From contig NZ_GG657757.1 of assembly GCF_000158955.1 (NCBI RefSeq), positions 4,234,635 to 4,298,634 on the forward strand: a stretch of DNA of 64,000 nucleotides, given 5' to 3'. A program made the position numbers and the translations under genes. Position 1 is the stretch's first letter. Each line of letters starts with the position of its first letter. Shown here one piece after another: positions 25,340 through 34,174 of the stretch. The stretch is from Streptomyces viridochromogenes DSM 40736. GTDB taxonomy: Bacteria; Actinomycetota; Actinomycetes; Streptomycetales; Streptomycetaceae. Below the pieces are notes generated by a model. The model was not told the DNA's origin, ran no database searches, and was given only the letters and a program-made list of their open reading frames with translations.

Positions 25340-25771
25340 ATGCGGCTCGCCCTGGACGAGGCCGCCGGGGCCGTCCGGGGCGGGGACGTCCCCGTCGGCG
25401 CCGTCGTACTCGCCCCGGACGGCACGACCGTGCTCGCGTCCGGGCACAACGAACGCGAGGCCGGCGGCGATCCGACGGCCCACGCGGAACTCCTCGCCCT
25501 CCGGCGGGCCGCCGCCGAACTCGGCACGTGGCGACTCGCCGGCTGCACCCTCGTCGTGACGCTGGAGCCCTGCACCATGTGCGCGGGCGCGATCCAGCAG
25601 TCCCGCGTCGACCGGCTCGTCTACGGCGCCCGCGACGAGAAGGCCGGTGCGGTCGGCTCCCTGTGGGACCTCGTCCGCGACCGGCGGCTCAACCACCGCC
25701 CCGAAGTGATCGAGGGCGTCCTCGCCGAGGAGTGCGCCCAGCTGCTCACCGAGTTCTTCCGGGCCCGCTGA
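25340..25771 (+). CDS. tadA: tRNA(adenine34) deaminase
   Basis: 143 residues. It converts A34 of tRNA-Arg(ACG) to inosine. The zinc-dependent deaminase motifs are present: HAE in DPTAHAELLAL (proton-shuttling Glu) and PCTMC in LEPCTMCAGAIQQSRVDRLVYG. The predicted substrate tRNA-Arg(ACG) is encoded at 48078-48150. The called ATG gives a slightly short N-terminus. The frame continues upstream (DPVRDPWRPAM) to a CTG that overlaps the TGA of the preceding gene, so translation may start there. Confidence 0.93.
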   Translation: MRLALDEAAGAVRGGDVPVGAVVLAPDGTTVLASGHNEREAGGDPTAHAELLALRRAAAELGTWRLAGCTLVVTLEPCTMCAGAIQQSRVDRLVYGARDEKAGAVGSLWDLVRDRRLNHRPEVIEGVLAEECAQLLTEFFRAR

Positions 25772-25816
25772 ATACCGATTTCAAAGCACGTGGCACCTTG
25801 CTGTAAGGTCTCCCTC

Positions 25817-25901
25817 GGTAGCGTGTCCGAGCGGCCGAAGGAGCTCGCCTCGAAAGCGAGTGTGGCGCAAGTCACCGAGGGTTCAAATCCCTCCGCTACC
25901 G
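25817..25901 (+). tRNA. tRNA-Ser(CGA)
   Basis: 85 bases. The 7-bp acceptor stem GGTAGCG/CGCTACC, anticodon loop with CGA, long variable arm (GTGTGGCGCAAGTCAC) and T-arm GGGTTCAAATCCC are all present. No CCA is encoded. Discriminator G as expected for serine. Confidence 0.95.
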
Positions 25902-25907
25902 CTTGGG

Positions 25908-25935
25908 AAGGGCCCCGTCTCCGGACGGGGCCCTT
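25908..25935 (+). terminator. hairpin after tRNA-Ser(CGA)
   Basis: Perfect 12-bp stem (25908-25919 with 25924-25935) around TCCG, directly after the tRNA. Confidence 0.8.
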
Positions 25936-26017
25936 CGTGCGATCTGCCCCTTCGTGTCCTCGGACCTTCGTGCGATCATGTGCGCTGTTTGAGACACCAG
26001 TGACAGGGGAGGCCGCG

Positions 26018-26194
26018 ATGGCGGTGAACGCGAAGAAGGTCGCCGTCTACGTGCTCGTGGTCTTCGCGCTGTACGTGATCGTCACGGATCCGGCCAAGGC
26101 CGCCGACTACGTGCAGATAGGGTTCCAGGGCGTATCGGACGCCGCCCAGGCCCTCGGCGACTTCGCCACGTGGGTCGCCAACGGAGGTAAGTGA
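26018..26194 (+). CDS. 58-residue membrane protein
   Basis: ATG with AGGGGAGG upstream. The product has one N-terminal helix (KKVAVYVLVVFALYVIVT, ~6-23) followed by a short amphipathic tail (AADYVQIGFQGVSDAAQALGDFATWVANGGK). Its TGA overlaps the ATG of the Dabb-domain gene, so the two are translationally coupled. Function unknown; similar single-span proteins precede the Dabb gene in streptomycetes. Confidence 0.65.
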   Translation: MAVNAKKVAVYVLVVFALYVIVTDPAKAADYVQIGFQGVSDAAQALGDFATWVANGGK

Positions 26195-26487
26195 TGATCC
26201 GCCACCTGGTCCTCTTCAAGCTCAACGAGGGCGTCGAGCGCGACGACCCCCGGGTCGTGAACGGCGTCGAGGCCTTCCGCTCGCTCGACGGCAAGATCCC
26301 CGAGCTCCGCTTCTGGGAGCTCGGCTGGAACGTCAGCGACCGCCCCATCGCCTACGACTTCGCCATCAACTCGGCCTTCGACGACGCGGAGGCGCTGCGC
26401 CGGTACGTGGAGCACCCCGACCACCAGGCGGGTGTCGCGCTGTGGCGGGAGTTCGCCACCTGGGTGATCGCCGACTACGAGTTCTGA
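26194..26487 (+). CDS. Dabb (stress-responsive alpha/beta barrel) protein
   Basis: 97 residues: MIRHLVLFKLNEGVERDD at the start, LDGKIPELRFWELGWNVSDRPIAYDFAINSAFDDAEALRRYVEHPDHQAG in the middle and WVIADYEF at the end match the dimeric Dabb barrel. Members bind small aromatic or lipid ligands or are stress-induced; no activity is assigned here. GGAGG lies seven bases upstream of ATG 26194. Second gene after the 58-residue membrane protein. Confidence 0.85.
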   Translation: MIRHLVLFKLNEGVERDDPRVVNGVEAFRSLDGKIPELRFWELGWNVSDRPIAYDFAINSAFDDAEALRRYVEHPDHQAGVALWREFATWVIADYEF

Positions 26488-26691
26488 CCCGTTCCGGCGC
26501 GTTCCGACGCGTTCCGACCCCCTGAGTCCCGAAGCGCTTCGAGCCCCCGTCATTCCGACGGGGGCTCTGCGCTTGCCCCTCAACACGTAGTTATGAGGTG
26601 CTTGCACACAGTGCACATCTCTTGTGATGCTATGACCGCTTTTGGTAGAGCGTGGACGGGTGAGTTGTCGGATGACGAGGTGGAGTTGACC

Positions 26692-27564
26692 GTGCTGGCC
26701 AGTACCGCACCTCAGGCACCGTCCTCGCCTCAGGCACCGTCCTCGCCTAAGGAACAGTCCTCACCTCAGGAACAGTCCTCGGAAGCGGCTCCCCGGCGGA
26801 GCCGGGGCGCCGACACCCGTGCCCTCACGCAGGTGCTGTTCGGGCAGCTCAAGGAGCTCCAGCCGGGCACGTCGGAGCACGACCGGGTGCGCGGGGCGCT
26901 CATCGAGGCCAACCTGCCGCTGGTCCGCTACGCGGCCGCCCGTTTCCGCTCCCGCAACGAGCCGATGGAGGACGTCGTCCAGGTCGGCACGATCGGGCTC
27001 ATCAACGCCATCGACCGCTTCGACCCCGACCGGGGCGTGCAGTTCCCGACGTTCGCGATGCCGACGGTCGTCGGGGAGATCAAGCGGTACTTCCGCGACA
27101 ACGTCCGCACGGTCCACGTGCCGCGCCGGCTGCACGAGCTGTGGGTGCAGGTCAACAGCGCGACCGAGGACCTGACCACCTCGTTCGGGCGGACCCCGAC
27201 GACCGCGGAGATCGCCGAGCGGCTGCGGATCACCGAGGACGAGGTGCTGTCCTGCATCGAGGCCGGGCGGTCGTACCACGCGACCTCGCTGGAGGCCGCG
27301 CAGGAGGGCGACGGGCTGCCGGGGCTGCTGGACCGGCTCGGCTACGAGGATCCGGCGCTGGACGGGGTGGAGCACCGGGATCTCGTACGGCATCTTCTCG
27401 TACAACTGCCCGAACGGGAGCAGCGGATCCTGCTGCTGCGGTACTACAGCAATCTCACGCAGTCTCAGATCAGCGCGGAACTCGGTGTCTCGCAGATGCA
27501 TGTCTCGCGGCTACTCGCGCGTAGCTTCCAGCGATTGCGGTCTGCCAACAGGATCGACGCCTAA
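26692..27564 (+). CDS. sigF: sporulation-type RNA polymerase sigma factor SigF
   Basis: 290 residues from GTG 26692. It belongs to the SigB/SigF group. Region 2 is [37 protein letters not shown] with [19 protein letters not shown]. Region 3 contains [11 protein letters not shown]. Region 4 ends [42 protein letters not shown]. The N-terminus ([15 protein letters not shown]) and overall order next to a second sigma gene agree with S. coelicolor SigF, needed late in spore maturation. Upstream in-frame ATGs (26593, 26632) would add ~33 residues not seen in that protein. Repeats of PQAPSS and PQEQSS encode a flexible N-terminus. Confidence 0.82.
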   Translation: MLASTAPQAPSSPQAPSSPKEQSSPQEQSSEAAPRRSRGADTRALTQVLFGQLKELQPGTSEHDRVRGALIEANLPLVRYAAARFRSRNEPMEDVVQVGTIGLINAIDRFDPDRGVQFPTFAMPTVVGEIKRYFRDNVRTVHVPRRLHELWVQVNSATEDLTTSFGRTPTTAEIAERLRITEDEVLSCIEAGRSYHATSLEAAQEGDGLPGLLDRLGYEDPALDGVEHRDLVRHLLVQLPEREQRILLLRYYSNLTQSQISAELGVSQMHVSRLLARSFQRLRSANRIDA

Positions 27565-27686
27565 CCGGACACCTGCTCGAAAGGTCACCAGGGTGGGGGA
27601 ATCGCTGGTCAGAGCCGTTCGCGGCCTTTTTTGGCCGACGCGGCGTCAGACCCCTTGTTTGCAGGGCGGATTCGCGTCTCAGATGT

Positions 27687-27763
27687 CGACATGTCACTAC
27701 AGCGTGTTGCCGACATGTGACATTCTGCGGGAAGCGCGTTTGCCGGGGCTTCGGCGCCGGTAT
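27687..27763 (+). promoter_or_regulatory. CGACATGT direct repeats and SigB-type promoter candidate upstream of sigN
   Basis: CGACATGTCAC at 27687-27697 and CGACATGTGAC at 27711-27721 are repeated 24 bp apart. Downstream, GTTT at 27738-27741 and CGGTAT at 27758-27763 with a 16-bp gap match the SigB/SigF-type promoter pattern (GTTT...GGGTAT). This would place the start ~65 bp before sigN. Inferred from motif only. Confidence 0.45.
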
Positions 27764-27831
27764 TCAGGTGAAGGCTGCGTTCCTCTGAAGGGGGCGTCGC
27801 CGCGACCGTCCCGCGACCCAAAGGGGGTGGC

Positions 27832-28737
27832 ATGTCCGCAGAACAGGGCAGCTCGAAGGTGCTCACGCTCGCGGAGAGCGAGTCAGCTCCCCATGCTCTC
27901 GACTCACTCGGCCCCATCGACGATGCTCCGGCCGAGCTCGCGACCGAGCCCGCCCCGGTGCTTCCGGCCGCGGGCGCCATCGACACCCGCACCCTGTCCC
28001 GCTCCCTGTTCCTGCGGCTGGCCGCGCTGGATGAGGACAGCCCCGAGCGTGCCTACGTCCGGGACACGCTGATCGAGCTCAATCTGCCGCTGGTGCGGTA
28101 CGCGGCGGCGCGGTTCCGGTCCCGCAACGAGCCGATGGAGGACATCGTCCAGGTCGGCACGATCGGGCTGATCAAGGCGATCGACCGGTTCGACTGCGAA
28201 CGGGGCGTCGAGTTCCCGACGTTCGCGATGCCAACCGTGGTCGGTGAGATCAAGCGGTTCTTCCGCGACACGTCGTGGTCGGTGCGGGTGCCGCGCCGGC
28301 TCCAGGAGCTGCGGCTCGCGCTGACCAAGGCCAGTGACGAGCTGTCGCAGAAGCTGGACCGCTCTCCGACCGTGACCGAACTCGCCTCCGTGCTCGGGGT
28401 GTCCGAGGAGGACGTGGTCGACGGGCTGGCGGTGGGGAACGCGTACACGGCGTCCTCGCTGGACTCTCCGGCGCCGGAGGACGACGGTGGCGAGGGGTCG
28501 CTGGCGGACCGGCTGGGGTACGAGGACACCGCCCTGGAGGGCGTCGAGTACCGGGAGTCGCTGAAGCCGCTGCTGGCCAAGCTGCCGCCCCGTGAGCGGC
28601 GGATCATCATGCTGCGCTTCTTCGCGAACATGACGCAGTCGCAGATCGGCGAGGAGGTGGGCATCTCCCAGATGCACGTCTCCCGTCTCCTGACGCGGAC
28701 GCTGGCGCAGCTGCGGGAAGGCCTCATCTCGGACTGA
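27832..28737 (+). CDS. sigN: SigB/SigF-group RNA polymerase sigma factor, SigN-like
   Basis: 301 residues from ATG 27832. It has the same architecture as the preceding gene: region 2 ([32 protein letters not shown]), [11 protein letters not shown], then region 4 ending [32 protein letters not shown]. The two neighbours are clearly paralogues by eye. The order matches the S. coelicolor sigF-sigN tandem, where SigN acts in subapical stem cells and is autoregulated; the symbol rests on position and similarity. A candidate SigB-type promoter precedes it. No anti-sigma gene is adjacent. Confidence 0.72.
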   Translation: MSAEQGSSKVLTLAESESAPHALDSLGPIDDAPAELATEPAPVLPAAGAIDTRTLSRSLFLRLAALDEDSPERAYVRDTLIELNLPLVRYAAARFRSRNEPMEDIVQVGTIGLIKAIDRFDCERGVEFPTFAMPTVVGEIKRFFRDTSWSVRVPRRLQELRLALTKASDELSQKLDRSPTVTELASVLGVSEEDVVDGLAVGNAYTASSLDSPAPEDDGGEGSLADRLGYEDTALEGVEYRESLKPLLAKLPPRERRIIMLRFFANMTQSQIGEEVGISQMHVSRLLTRTLAQLREGLISD

Positions 28738-28750
28738 GCACGCACCGCCG

Positions 28751-28779
28751 CTCGCGCCTGGCCGTCAGGCGCGAGCGTG
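28751..28779 (+). terminator. hairpin after sigN
   Basis: 12-bp stem CGCTCGCGCCTG/CAGGCGCGAGCG around GCCGT, 13 bases after the sigN stop codon. Confidence 0.7.
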
Positions 28780-28909
28780 CGTGTGGGTCGGGGCCGCGCC
28801 GGGGGGTGTCCGTCCTCGGAACGGCGCGACCAGGTCACCTACCGGCTGACTGGCATCACACGCGCGGCCCAGCTGCCCTCGCTGCGGGCAATCGTGCCGC
28901 TGGGGCGAT

Positions 28910-28951
28910 GGGGGTCCCCCCTGCTCGAGCGGAGCCGAGAGCTTGGGGGAG
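28910..28951 (+). repeat. dispersed GGGGGTCCCCC-CTCGAGC element, copy 1
   Basis: The pattern GGGGGTCCCCC, then GCTCGAGCGGAGCCGAG, then GGGGGAG recurs with few changes at 39644-39682. The intergenic space 28780-29056 otherwise shows no gene. Confidence 0.6.
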
Positions 28952-29056
28952 GGTAGGCGCAGCGGCACCCCGCTACGCCGGGCTGCGCACCCACCTGCCC
29001 CCAGCACCAACGCCGGGTTCCGGAAAACCCGCCGTACTTGTCACAGCCCTGGCGCG

Positions 29057-29254
29057 TTACGCCAGCGCCAGCCACGCCACCGCCGCGACAACCGCGACGG
29101 CGACGACGACGCCGAGGATGAGACCGACACGCGGACCGCTGCTGCCGGTCGCCGCCGCCTGCCGCCCCCGCGGCTCCTCGTCGACGAACGCGCGGAACAT
29201 CTGGGTGCTGCCGGCGGGGTCGTGATTGCCCTGCGGGGCCTGGTTGTTAGCCAT
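29057..29254 (-). CDS. 65-residue single-span membrane protein
   Basis: The product starts MANNQAPQGNHDPAGSTQMF with a polar N-terminus (cytoplasmic) and ends in one helix (~44-63, VGLILGVVVAVAVVAAVAWLAL), i.e. a tail-anchored type. Conserved small proteins of this form occur beside sigN in streptomycetes. Function unknown. Transcribed toward sigN and divergent from the MarR operon. Confidence 0.6.
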   Translation of the reverse strand: MANNQAPQGNHDPAGSTQMFRAFVDEEPRGRQAAATGSSGPRVGLILGVVVAVAVVAAVAWLALA

Positions 29255-29368
29255 GGCCCGAGACCCTAGCGAAAACGCCGGGGCTCCCCAAGTGGGGGTT
29301 GGCGTTCCGTTTGGTCCCGCCTGACCCGTACTGCCGGGCTCGCCACCTGCACATTTACTGTCGCAATA

Positions 29369-29453
29369 CTTGCCTTTGCCAAGTTTTTATGCTGCACCCA
29401 CCTCTTTTATTTGCCTTCAGCAACCAACAGCTTCTATGGTTGCCCTAAGCAAC
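29369..29453 (+). promoter_or_regulatory. three short palindromes upstream of the MarR gene (operator candidates)
   Basis: CTTGCCTTTGCCAAG (29369-29383), TTGCCTTCAGCAA (29411-29423) and GTTGCCCTAAGCAAC (29439-29453) share a TTGCC...GCAA inverted core. They lie in an AT-richer patch 17-100 bp before the MarR start codon, which suggests autoregulation of the MarR-MFS operon. Confidence 0.6.
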
Positions 29454-29469
29454 GAAAGCGGGAGGTGTC

Positions 29470-29958
29470 ATGGCCGAGAGGGCGCAGTACGAAGAGCTGG
29501 TCCGCCAGTTCAGTGCCTTCGGCGCCGTGAAGCGGGAACTCGGCCGGATCATGCCGGCCGAATGCCCCGGCGGGTCGGCGGCCGTGCTGACCCTGCTGGG
29601 CCGCCATGGCGACATGCGCATGAGCAAGCTCGCCGAGCTGCTCGCGGTGGACATGTCGGTCACCAGCCGCCATGTCGCGCACGTCGTGGCGCGCGGCTGG
29701 ATCGAACGCTCCCCCGACCCCGCGGACAAGCGCTCGCGCATCCTGCGCCTCACCCCCGCGGGCCACGCGCAGCTCGACGAGCTGTCCCGGCGGACCACCG
29801 AGGTGCTCGAAGAGCGCCTGAGCGACTGGTCCGACGAGGACGTCCGCCGGCTCACGCAGCTGATGGCACGGCTGCGGGAGAGCTTCGACTGCCGGCCCGC
29901 GGCCCGGGCGGCACCACCCGCTGTCGAACAGACCACCCGTACACCCGCAAGCACGTAA
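29470..29958 (+). CDS. MarR family transcriptional regulator
   Basis: 162 residues. The winged helix-turn-helix is clear at ~40-105: VLTLLGRHGDMRMSKLAELLAVDMSVTSRHVAHVVARGWIERSPDPADKRSRILRLTPAG, with the DxxDKR wing. Flanking helices form the dimer. It lies 13 bp before the MFS gene and most likely represses it until a drug or metabolite binds; the palindromes at 29369-29453 are the probable operators. A Pro/Ala-rich tail (PAARAAPPAVEQTTRTPAST) follows the last helix. ATG at 29470. Confidence 0.9.
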   Translation: MAERAQYEELVRQFSAFGAVKRELGRIMPAECPGGSAAVLTLLGRHGDMRMSKLAELLAVDMSVTSRHVAHVVARGWIERSPDPADKRSRILRLTPAGHAQLDELSRRTTEVLEERLSDWSDEDVRRLTQLMARLRESFDCRPAARAAPPAVEQTTRTPAST

Positions 29959-29971
29959 GAAAAGGAAGCCC

Positions 29972-32521
29972 ATGGCAACGACCACACCAGCCGGTGTGCG
30001 GGCTCATGCCAAGCACGGAGGAGGCTCCCACGGCCCCTCCGGCGGCGGCGCTCCGATGACGCACCGGCAGATCATGGAGGCCCTCACCGGCCTCCTGCTC
30101 GGCATGTTCGTCGCGATCCTGTCGTCGACGATCGTCTCCAACGCCCTGCCCCGGATCATCGGCGACCTCGGCGGCGGCCAGAGCGCCTACACCTGGGTCG
30201 TGACCGCGTCCCTGCTGACGATGACCGCGTCCACGCCGCTGTGGGGCAAGCTCGCCGACCTGTTCTCCAAGAAGCTGCTGATCCAGCTCGCGCTGGTCAT
30301 CTTCGTGCTGGGCTCGGCGGCGGCCGGCATGTCGCAGAACCCCGGCATGCTCATCACCTTCCGCGCGGTCCAGGGCATCGGCATGGGCGGCCTGTCCGCG
30401 CTGGCCCAGATCATCATGGCGGCGATGATCTCGCCGCGTGAGCGCGGCCGTTACAACGGCTACCTCGGCGCCGTCTTCGCCACGGCCATGGTCGGCGGTC
30501 CGCTGGTCGGCGGTGTCATCACCGACACCGACTGGCTCGGCTGGCGCTGGTGCTTCTACGTCGGCGTGCCCTTCGCCGTGATCGCCCTGATCGTGCTGCA
30601 GAAGACCCTCCACCTGCCCGTGGTGAAGCGGAAGGTCAAGGTCGACTGGGCCGGCGCCTTCTTCATCACCGCGGCCGTCTGCCTGCTGCTGATCTGGGTC
30701 ACCTTCGCCGGTGACAAGTACGACTGGGTCTCCTGGCAGACCTACGCGATGGTCGGCGGCTCTATCGCGCTGCTGGCGCTGTTCGTCCTCGTCGAGGCGA
30801 AGGCCAGCGAGCCGATCATCCCGCTGCGGCTGTTCCGCAACCGCACCATCACGCTGGCCTCCGTGGCCTCCCTGTTCGTCGGCGTCGCGATGTTCTCCGG
30901 CACCGTCTTCTTCAGCCAGTACTTCCAGCTGGCGCGGGACAAGTCGCCGACGATGTCCGGTGTCATGACGATCCCGATGATCGCGGGTCTGTTCGTCTCC
31001 TCCACCCTCTCCGGCCAGGTCATCACCCGGACGGGGCGCTGGAAGGGATGGCTGCTCGGCGGCGGTGTGCTGGTGACGGCCGGCCTCGGGCTGCTCGGCA
31101 CGATCCGGTACGACACCGAGTACTGGCACATAGCGATCTTCATGGCGCTGATGGGTCTCGGCATCGGCATGATGATGCAGAACCTGGTGCTCTGCACGCA
31201 GAACCAGGTGGAGCCGGGCGACCTGGGTGCCGCCAGCTCCACGGTGACCTTCTTCAGGTCCCTGGGCGGTGCCGTCGGCGTCTCGGCGCTGGGCGCGGTC
31301 CTGGGCAACAAGATCACCGACTACGTCAAGGACGGCCTCGCCGGCCTCGGGGCGAAGGGCGCGGCCATGGGCCACGCCGGCACCGGCGGGGGCGGCATCC
31401 CCGACCTCGACGCGATGCCCGCGCCGATCCGCACCGTCGTGGAGAGCGCCTACGGCCACGGTGTCGCGGACGTGTTCCTCTACTCGGCTCCGCTGGCGCT
31501 GCTCGCCCTGCTCGTGTCGCTGTTCATCAAGGAGGTCCCGTTGAAGACGAAGGGCGGGCTGGCCCAGGCGGCGGAGAAGGACGCCCCGGCCGCGGACGCC
31601 CCCGTGGAGGTTCCCGCCGAGACTCCCGCCGGCGAGAAGGCCGTGCCGAGCTGGGCCGTGTCGGAGACCGAGGCCGCGGGCGAGACCGGGCCCGAGGGGA
31701 CGCAGCGGCTCGCCGCCGTCGCGACCGTGGCCCGGGCCGAGCAGCCCGCGTCCGGTGGGGGCGGTGTGCCGGTCCGCGGCTTCGTGCGCGGCGCCGAGTC
31801 CGCACCCGTGCCGCAGGCCGCCGTCACCCTGATCTCCCTGGCCGGACGGCAGTTGGGCCGGTCCGTGGCCCAGGCCGACGGGTCCTACACCCTCGACGCG
31901 CCGGGCGCCGGGTCGTACGTCCTGATCGCCTCGGCCGACGGCTTCCAGCCGCAGGCGTCCACGGTCGTGGTGAACGACGAGCCGGTCGCCTACGACATCC
32001 TGCTCAGCGGCACCAGCGGGCTCACGGGCCTGGTGCGGGCCGCCGGGAGCGGGCAGCCGGTCAAGGACGCGATGGTCATCGTGACCGATGTGCGCGGGGA
32101 CCTGCTGGCCACCGGGGCCACCGGTGAGCAAGGCGAGTTCTCCTTCGCCGAGCTGGTGCCGGGCGCCGTGACCGTCGCGGTGAACGCCGCCGGATACCGG
32201 CCGCGCGCCCTGCCCGTCGAGGTGGGCGGCACCGGGGTCACCCGGGTCGAGATCGACCTGGACTCGGGCGCCAGCGTCCAGGGCGTCGTCCGCGCCCCGC
32301 ACGGCCCGCTGGCCGACGCCCGGGTGACGCTGGTCGACCAGGCCGGCAACGTCGTCGGCTCGGCCACGACCGGCACGGACGGGGCGTACGCCTTCACCGA
32401 CCTGGACGGCGGCGAGTACACGGTCATCGCCACGGGCTACCCGCCGGTGGCCACCGCCCTGACGGTGACGGGCGCCGGCACCGACGCGCACGACATCGAG
32501 CTCGCCCACCCCGGCGAGTAG
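29972..32521 (+). CDS. DHA2-type MFS exporter fused to three carboxypeptidase-regulatory-like domains
   Basis: 849 residues. Residues ~30-545 are a 14-helix drug:H+ antiporter (ALTGLLLGMFVAILSSTIVSNALPRI at helix 1, GRYNGYLGAVFATAMVGGPLVGG with the antiporter motif C, and WRWCFYVGVPFAV). A Glu/Ala-rich linker to ~595 follows, then three ~85-residue transthyretin-like (CarboxypepD_reg) repeats beginning near 598, 683 and 768, each with ...ADGSYTL / GEFSF / GAYAFTDLDGGEYTV. The beta domains should be cytoplasmic if the usual topology holds, which is odd for domains normally found outside. RBS GGAAG before ATG. Operon with MarR upstream and a YceI gene carrying the same domain downstream. Confidence 0.88.
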   Translation: MATTTPAGVRAHAKHGGGSHGPSGGGAPMTHRQIMEALTGLLLGMFVAILSSTIVSNALPRIIGDLGGGQSAYTWVVTASLLTMTASTPLWGKLADLFSKKLLIQLALVIFVLGSAAAGMSQNPGMLITFRAVQGIGMGGLSALAQIIMAAMISPRERGRYNGYLGAVFATAMVGGPLVGGVITDTDWLGWRWCFYVGVPFAVIALIVLQKTLHLPVVKRKVKVDWAGAFFITAAVCLLLIWVTFAGDKYDWVSWQTYAMVGGSIALLALFVLVEAKASEPIIPLRLFRNRTITLASVASLFVGVAMFSGTVFFSQYFQLARDKSPTMSGVMTIPMIAGLFVSSTLSGQVITRTGRWKGWLLGGGVLVTAGLGLLGTIRYDTEYWHIAIFMALMGLGIGMMMQNLVLCTQNQVEPGDLGAASSTVTFFRSLGGAVGVSALGAVLGNKITDYVKDGLAGLGAKGAAMGHAGTGGGGIPDLDAMPAPIRTVVESAYGHGVADVFLYSAPLALLALLVSLFIKEVPLKTKGGLAQAAEKDAPAADAPVEVPAETPAGEKAVPSWAVSETEAAGETGPEGTQRLAAVATVARAEQPASGGGGVPVRGFVRGAESAPVPQAAVTLISLAGRQLGRSVAQADGSYTLDAPGAGSYVLIASADGFQPQASTVVVNDEPVAYDILLSGTSGLTGLVRAAGSGQPVKDAMVIVTDVRGDLLATGATGEQGEFSFAELVPGAVTVAVNAAGYRPRALPVEVGGTGVTRVEIDLDSGASVQGVVRAPHGPLADARVTLVDQAGNVVGSATTGTDGAYAFTDLDGGEYTVIATGYPPVATALTVTGAGTDAHDIELAHPGE

Positions 32522-32609
32522 TCCGACCCCGGCCCGTGGCAGGTGGGCGCGCTCTGAGCGGAGGTGCGCCCCCTGTCGCGGGCCGGTTTCTTATCGAGGA
32601 GTAGCTGAG

Positions 32610-33431
32610 ATGGGACTGACCGCGAGGATCCGTACCCGGGACGGTTGGGCCGTGTCGCACGCGGTTGTCACGGTGGCGGACATGAGGGGCGCGCAGGTGC
32701 TGCGTGCCGAGGCCGACGCCGAGGGCGCCGTACGGGACACGACGTCGTTGGAGCCGGGGGCGTACACCGTCATCGTCACGGCCGTCGGGTACGCGCCCGC
32801 GGCGTCCAGCGTGATCGTCACGGCGAGCGGCCGGGCCGAGGTCGGCACGGTGACGCTGGCCCGGCAGGGCGGCACCGAGCTGCCGCCGCCGGGCCCCTGG
32901 ACCGTCGACCCGGTGCACTCCAGCGTGGCCGCGGTGGCACAGCACCTGGGCATCTCCAGCGTGCACGGGCGGTTCACCGAGTTCTCCGGCTCGTTCGAGA
33001 TCGCCCCGGACGACGTCACCAAGTCTCGCGTGGAGGCGGTGATCAGGGCCGCGTCCGTCGACACGGGCAACGGCATGCGGGACGGGCACCTGAAGTCACC
33101 GGACTTCCTCGATGTCGAGCGGTTCCCCGAGATCACCTACCGGTCGACCGGGCTGACGGCGACCGGGTCCGACCGGTGGACGGTCCACGGCGAGCTGGGC
33201 ATGCACGGCGTCGTACGGCCGGTCGACCTGGACCTGGCCTACCTCGGCACCGGCCCGGACCCGTGGGGCGGCACCCGAGCGGCGTTCCGCGCCACGACCG
33301 AACTGCACCGCGAGGACTTCGCGATGAACTACAACCAGGTCCTCCAGGCCGGCATCGCCGCCATCGGCACGACCCTCAAGGTGGAGCTGGACATCCAGGC
33401 CGTGCAGGGCGAGTCACTTCCGGCGGTCTGA
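32610..33431 (+). CDS. carboxypeptidase-regulatory-like domain plus YceI lipocalin-like domain
   Basis: 273 residues. The N-terminal ~85 residues (VSHAVVTVADMRGAQVLRAEADAEGAVRDTTSLEPGAYTVIVTAVGYAPAA) form a fourth copy of the beta domain found in the preceding MFS protein. Residues ~95-270 are YceI-like (WTVDPVHSSVAAVAQHLGISSVHGRFTEFSGSFEIA, then LDVERFPEITYRS). YceI proteins bind polyisoprenoid or fatty-amide lipids. There is no signal peptide, so the protein should be cytoplasmic. It is ~88 bp after the MFS gene and probably acts with it. It overlaps the next convergent gene by 18 bp. Confidence 0.85.
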   Translation: MGLTARIRTRDGWAVSHAVVTVADMRGAQVLRAEADAEGAVRDTTSLEPGAYTVIVTAVGYAPAASSVIVTASGRAEVGTVTLARQGGTELPPPGPWTVDPVHSSVAAVAQHLGISSVHGRFTEFSGSFEIAPDDVTKSRVEAVIRAASVDTGNGMRDGHLKSPDFLDVERFPEITYRSTGLTATGSDRWTVHGELGMHGVVRPVDLDLAYLGTGPDPWGGTRAAFRATTELHREDFAMNYNQVLQAGIAAIGTTLKVELDIQAVQGESLPAV

Positions 33432-34115
33432 GTCCGGGGCGGAGATCCTCGCCACCAACTGGCCGCACAGGTCACGGAGCTTGACGTTGCGGTTCTGTGA
33501 GGCGCGGCGCAGCCGCTCCAGTGCGAGGTTCGCGTCGATCCGTTCCCGGGCCATGAGGATGCCGATCGCCTGGTCGATGACGCTGCGGGAGAGCAGCGCG
33601 GTGCGCACGTCCGCCGCCGACTGGCGTCGGCGCTCGATGTGCAGGGCCACGTCGATCGCGTCACCCGCTCGTGCGGCGAAGGTACGGGCCGTGTCCCGGC
33701 CCGTGCCCAGTGCGTCGGCCCGGACGCCGTAGAAGTTGATCGCCGCGCCCGCCGCGTCCTCGACGGCCAGCGGCACCGCCAGCACGCACCGGACGCCCGT
33801 GGACAGCGCGTACGACGTGTACGAGGGCCAGCGGGACTCCTCCGCCAGGTTCGGGGCGTACTGCTCCTCACCCGTCTCGGCGGCGTCGACGCAGGGGCCC
33901 GAGTCGTTCTCGTACTGCCGCTGGTCCAGGCCGCTCGGCAGGCCGTCGCTGCCGGCCAGGGTGAGCAGCCGGCCCGCCCGGCTCACCGTGATGCTGCACG
34001 CGGCGGCCCCGGGCACCTCCTGCACCGCACGGTCGGTCAGATCGCGCAGCAGGGTGTCGAGACCACTGCTGCGCACCATCGCCTGGTCCAGCGTGTCGGA
34101 CGTCTCGGAACTCAT
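33414..34115 (-). CDS. GAF-ANTAR regulator
   Basis: 233 residues. A GAF domain (~15-150; ACSITVSRAGRLLTLAGSDG, DSGPCVDAAETGE, VRCVLAVPLAVEDAAGAAINFYG) is followed by an ANTAR domain (~165-222; VIDQAIGILMARERIDANLALERLRRASQNRNVKLRDLCGQLV). ANTAR domains bind paired hairpins in mRNA leaders to cause antitermination; the RNA target is unknown. The DSGPC motif is common in this GAF-ANTAR group. Start at 34115; a GTG at 34148 with a G-rich RBS is also possible. A second ANTAR gene is 59 bp upstream on the same strand. Confidence 0.85.
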   Translation of the reverse strand: MSSETSDTLDQAMVRSSGLDTLLRDLTDRAVQEVPGAAACSITVSRAGRLLTLAGSDGLPSGLDQRQYENDSGPCVDAAETGEEQYAPNLAEESRWPSYTSYALSTGVRCVLAVPLAVEDAAGAAINFYGVRADALGTGRDTARTFAARAGDAIDVALHIERRRQSAADVRTALLSRSVIDQAIGILMARERIDANLALERLRRASQNRNVKLRDLCGQLVARISAPDSDRRK

Positions 34116-34174
34116 GACCGTACGGGTATCCCGTCGCTCCCCGAACACGCCCCCCTGACGTGACCCGGCCCGCC

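Noticed and set aside
29852..32509. 885-codon minus-strand frame
   Set aside because: Antisense of the MFS fusion gene; His/Gln/Asp-rich shadow composition.
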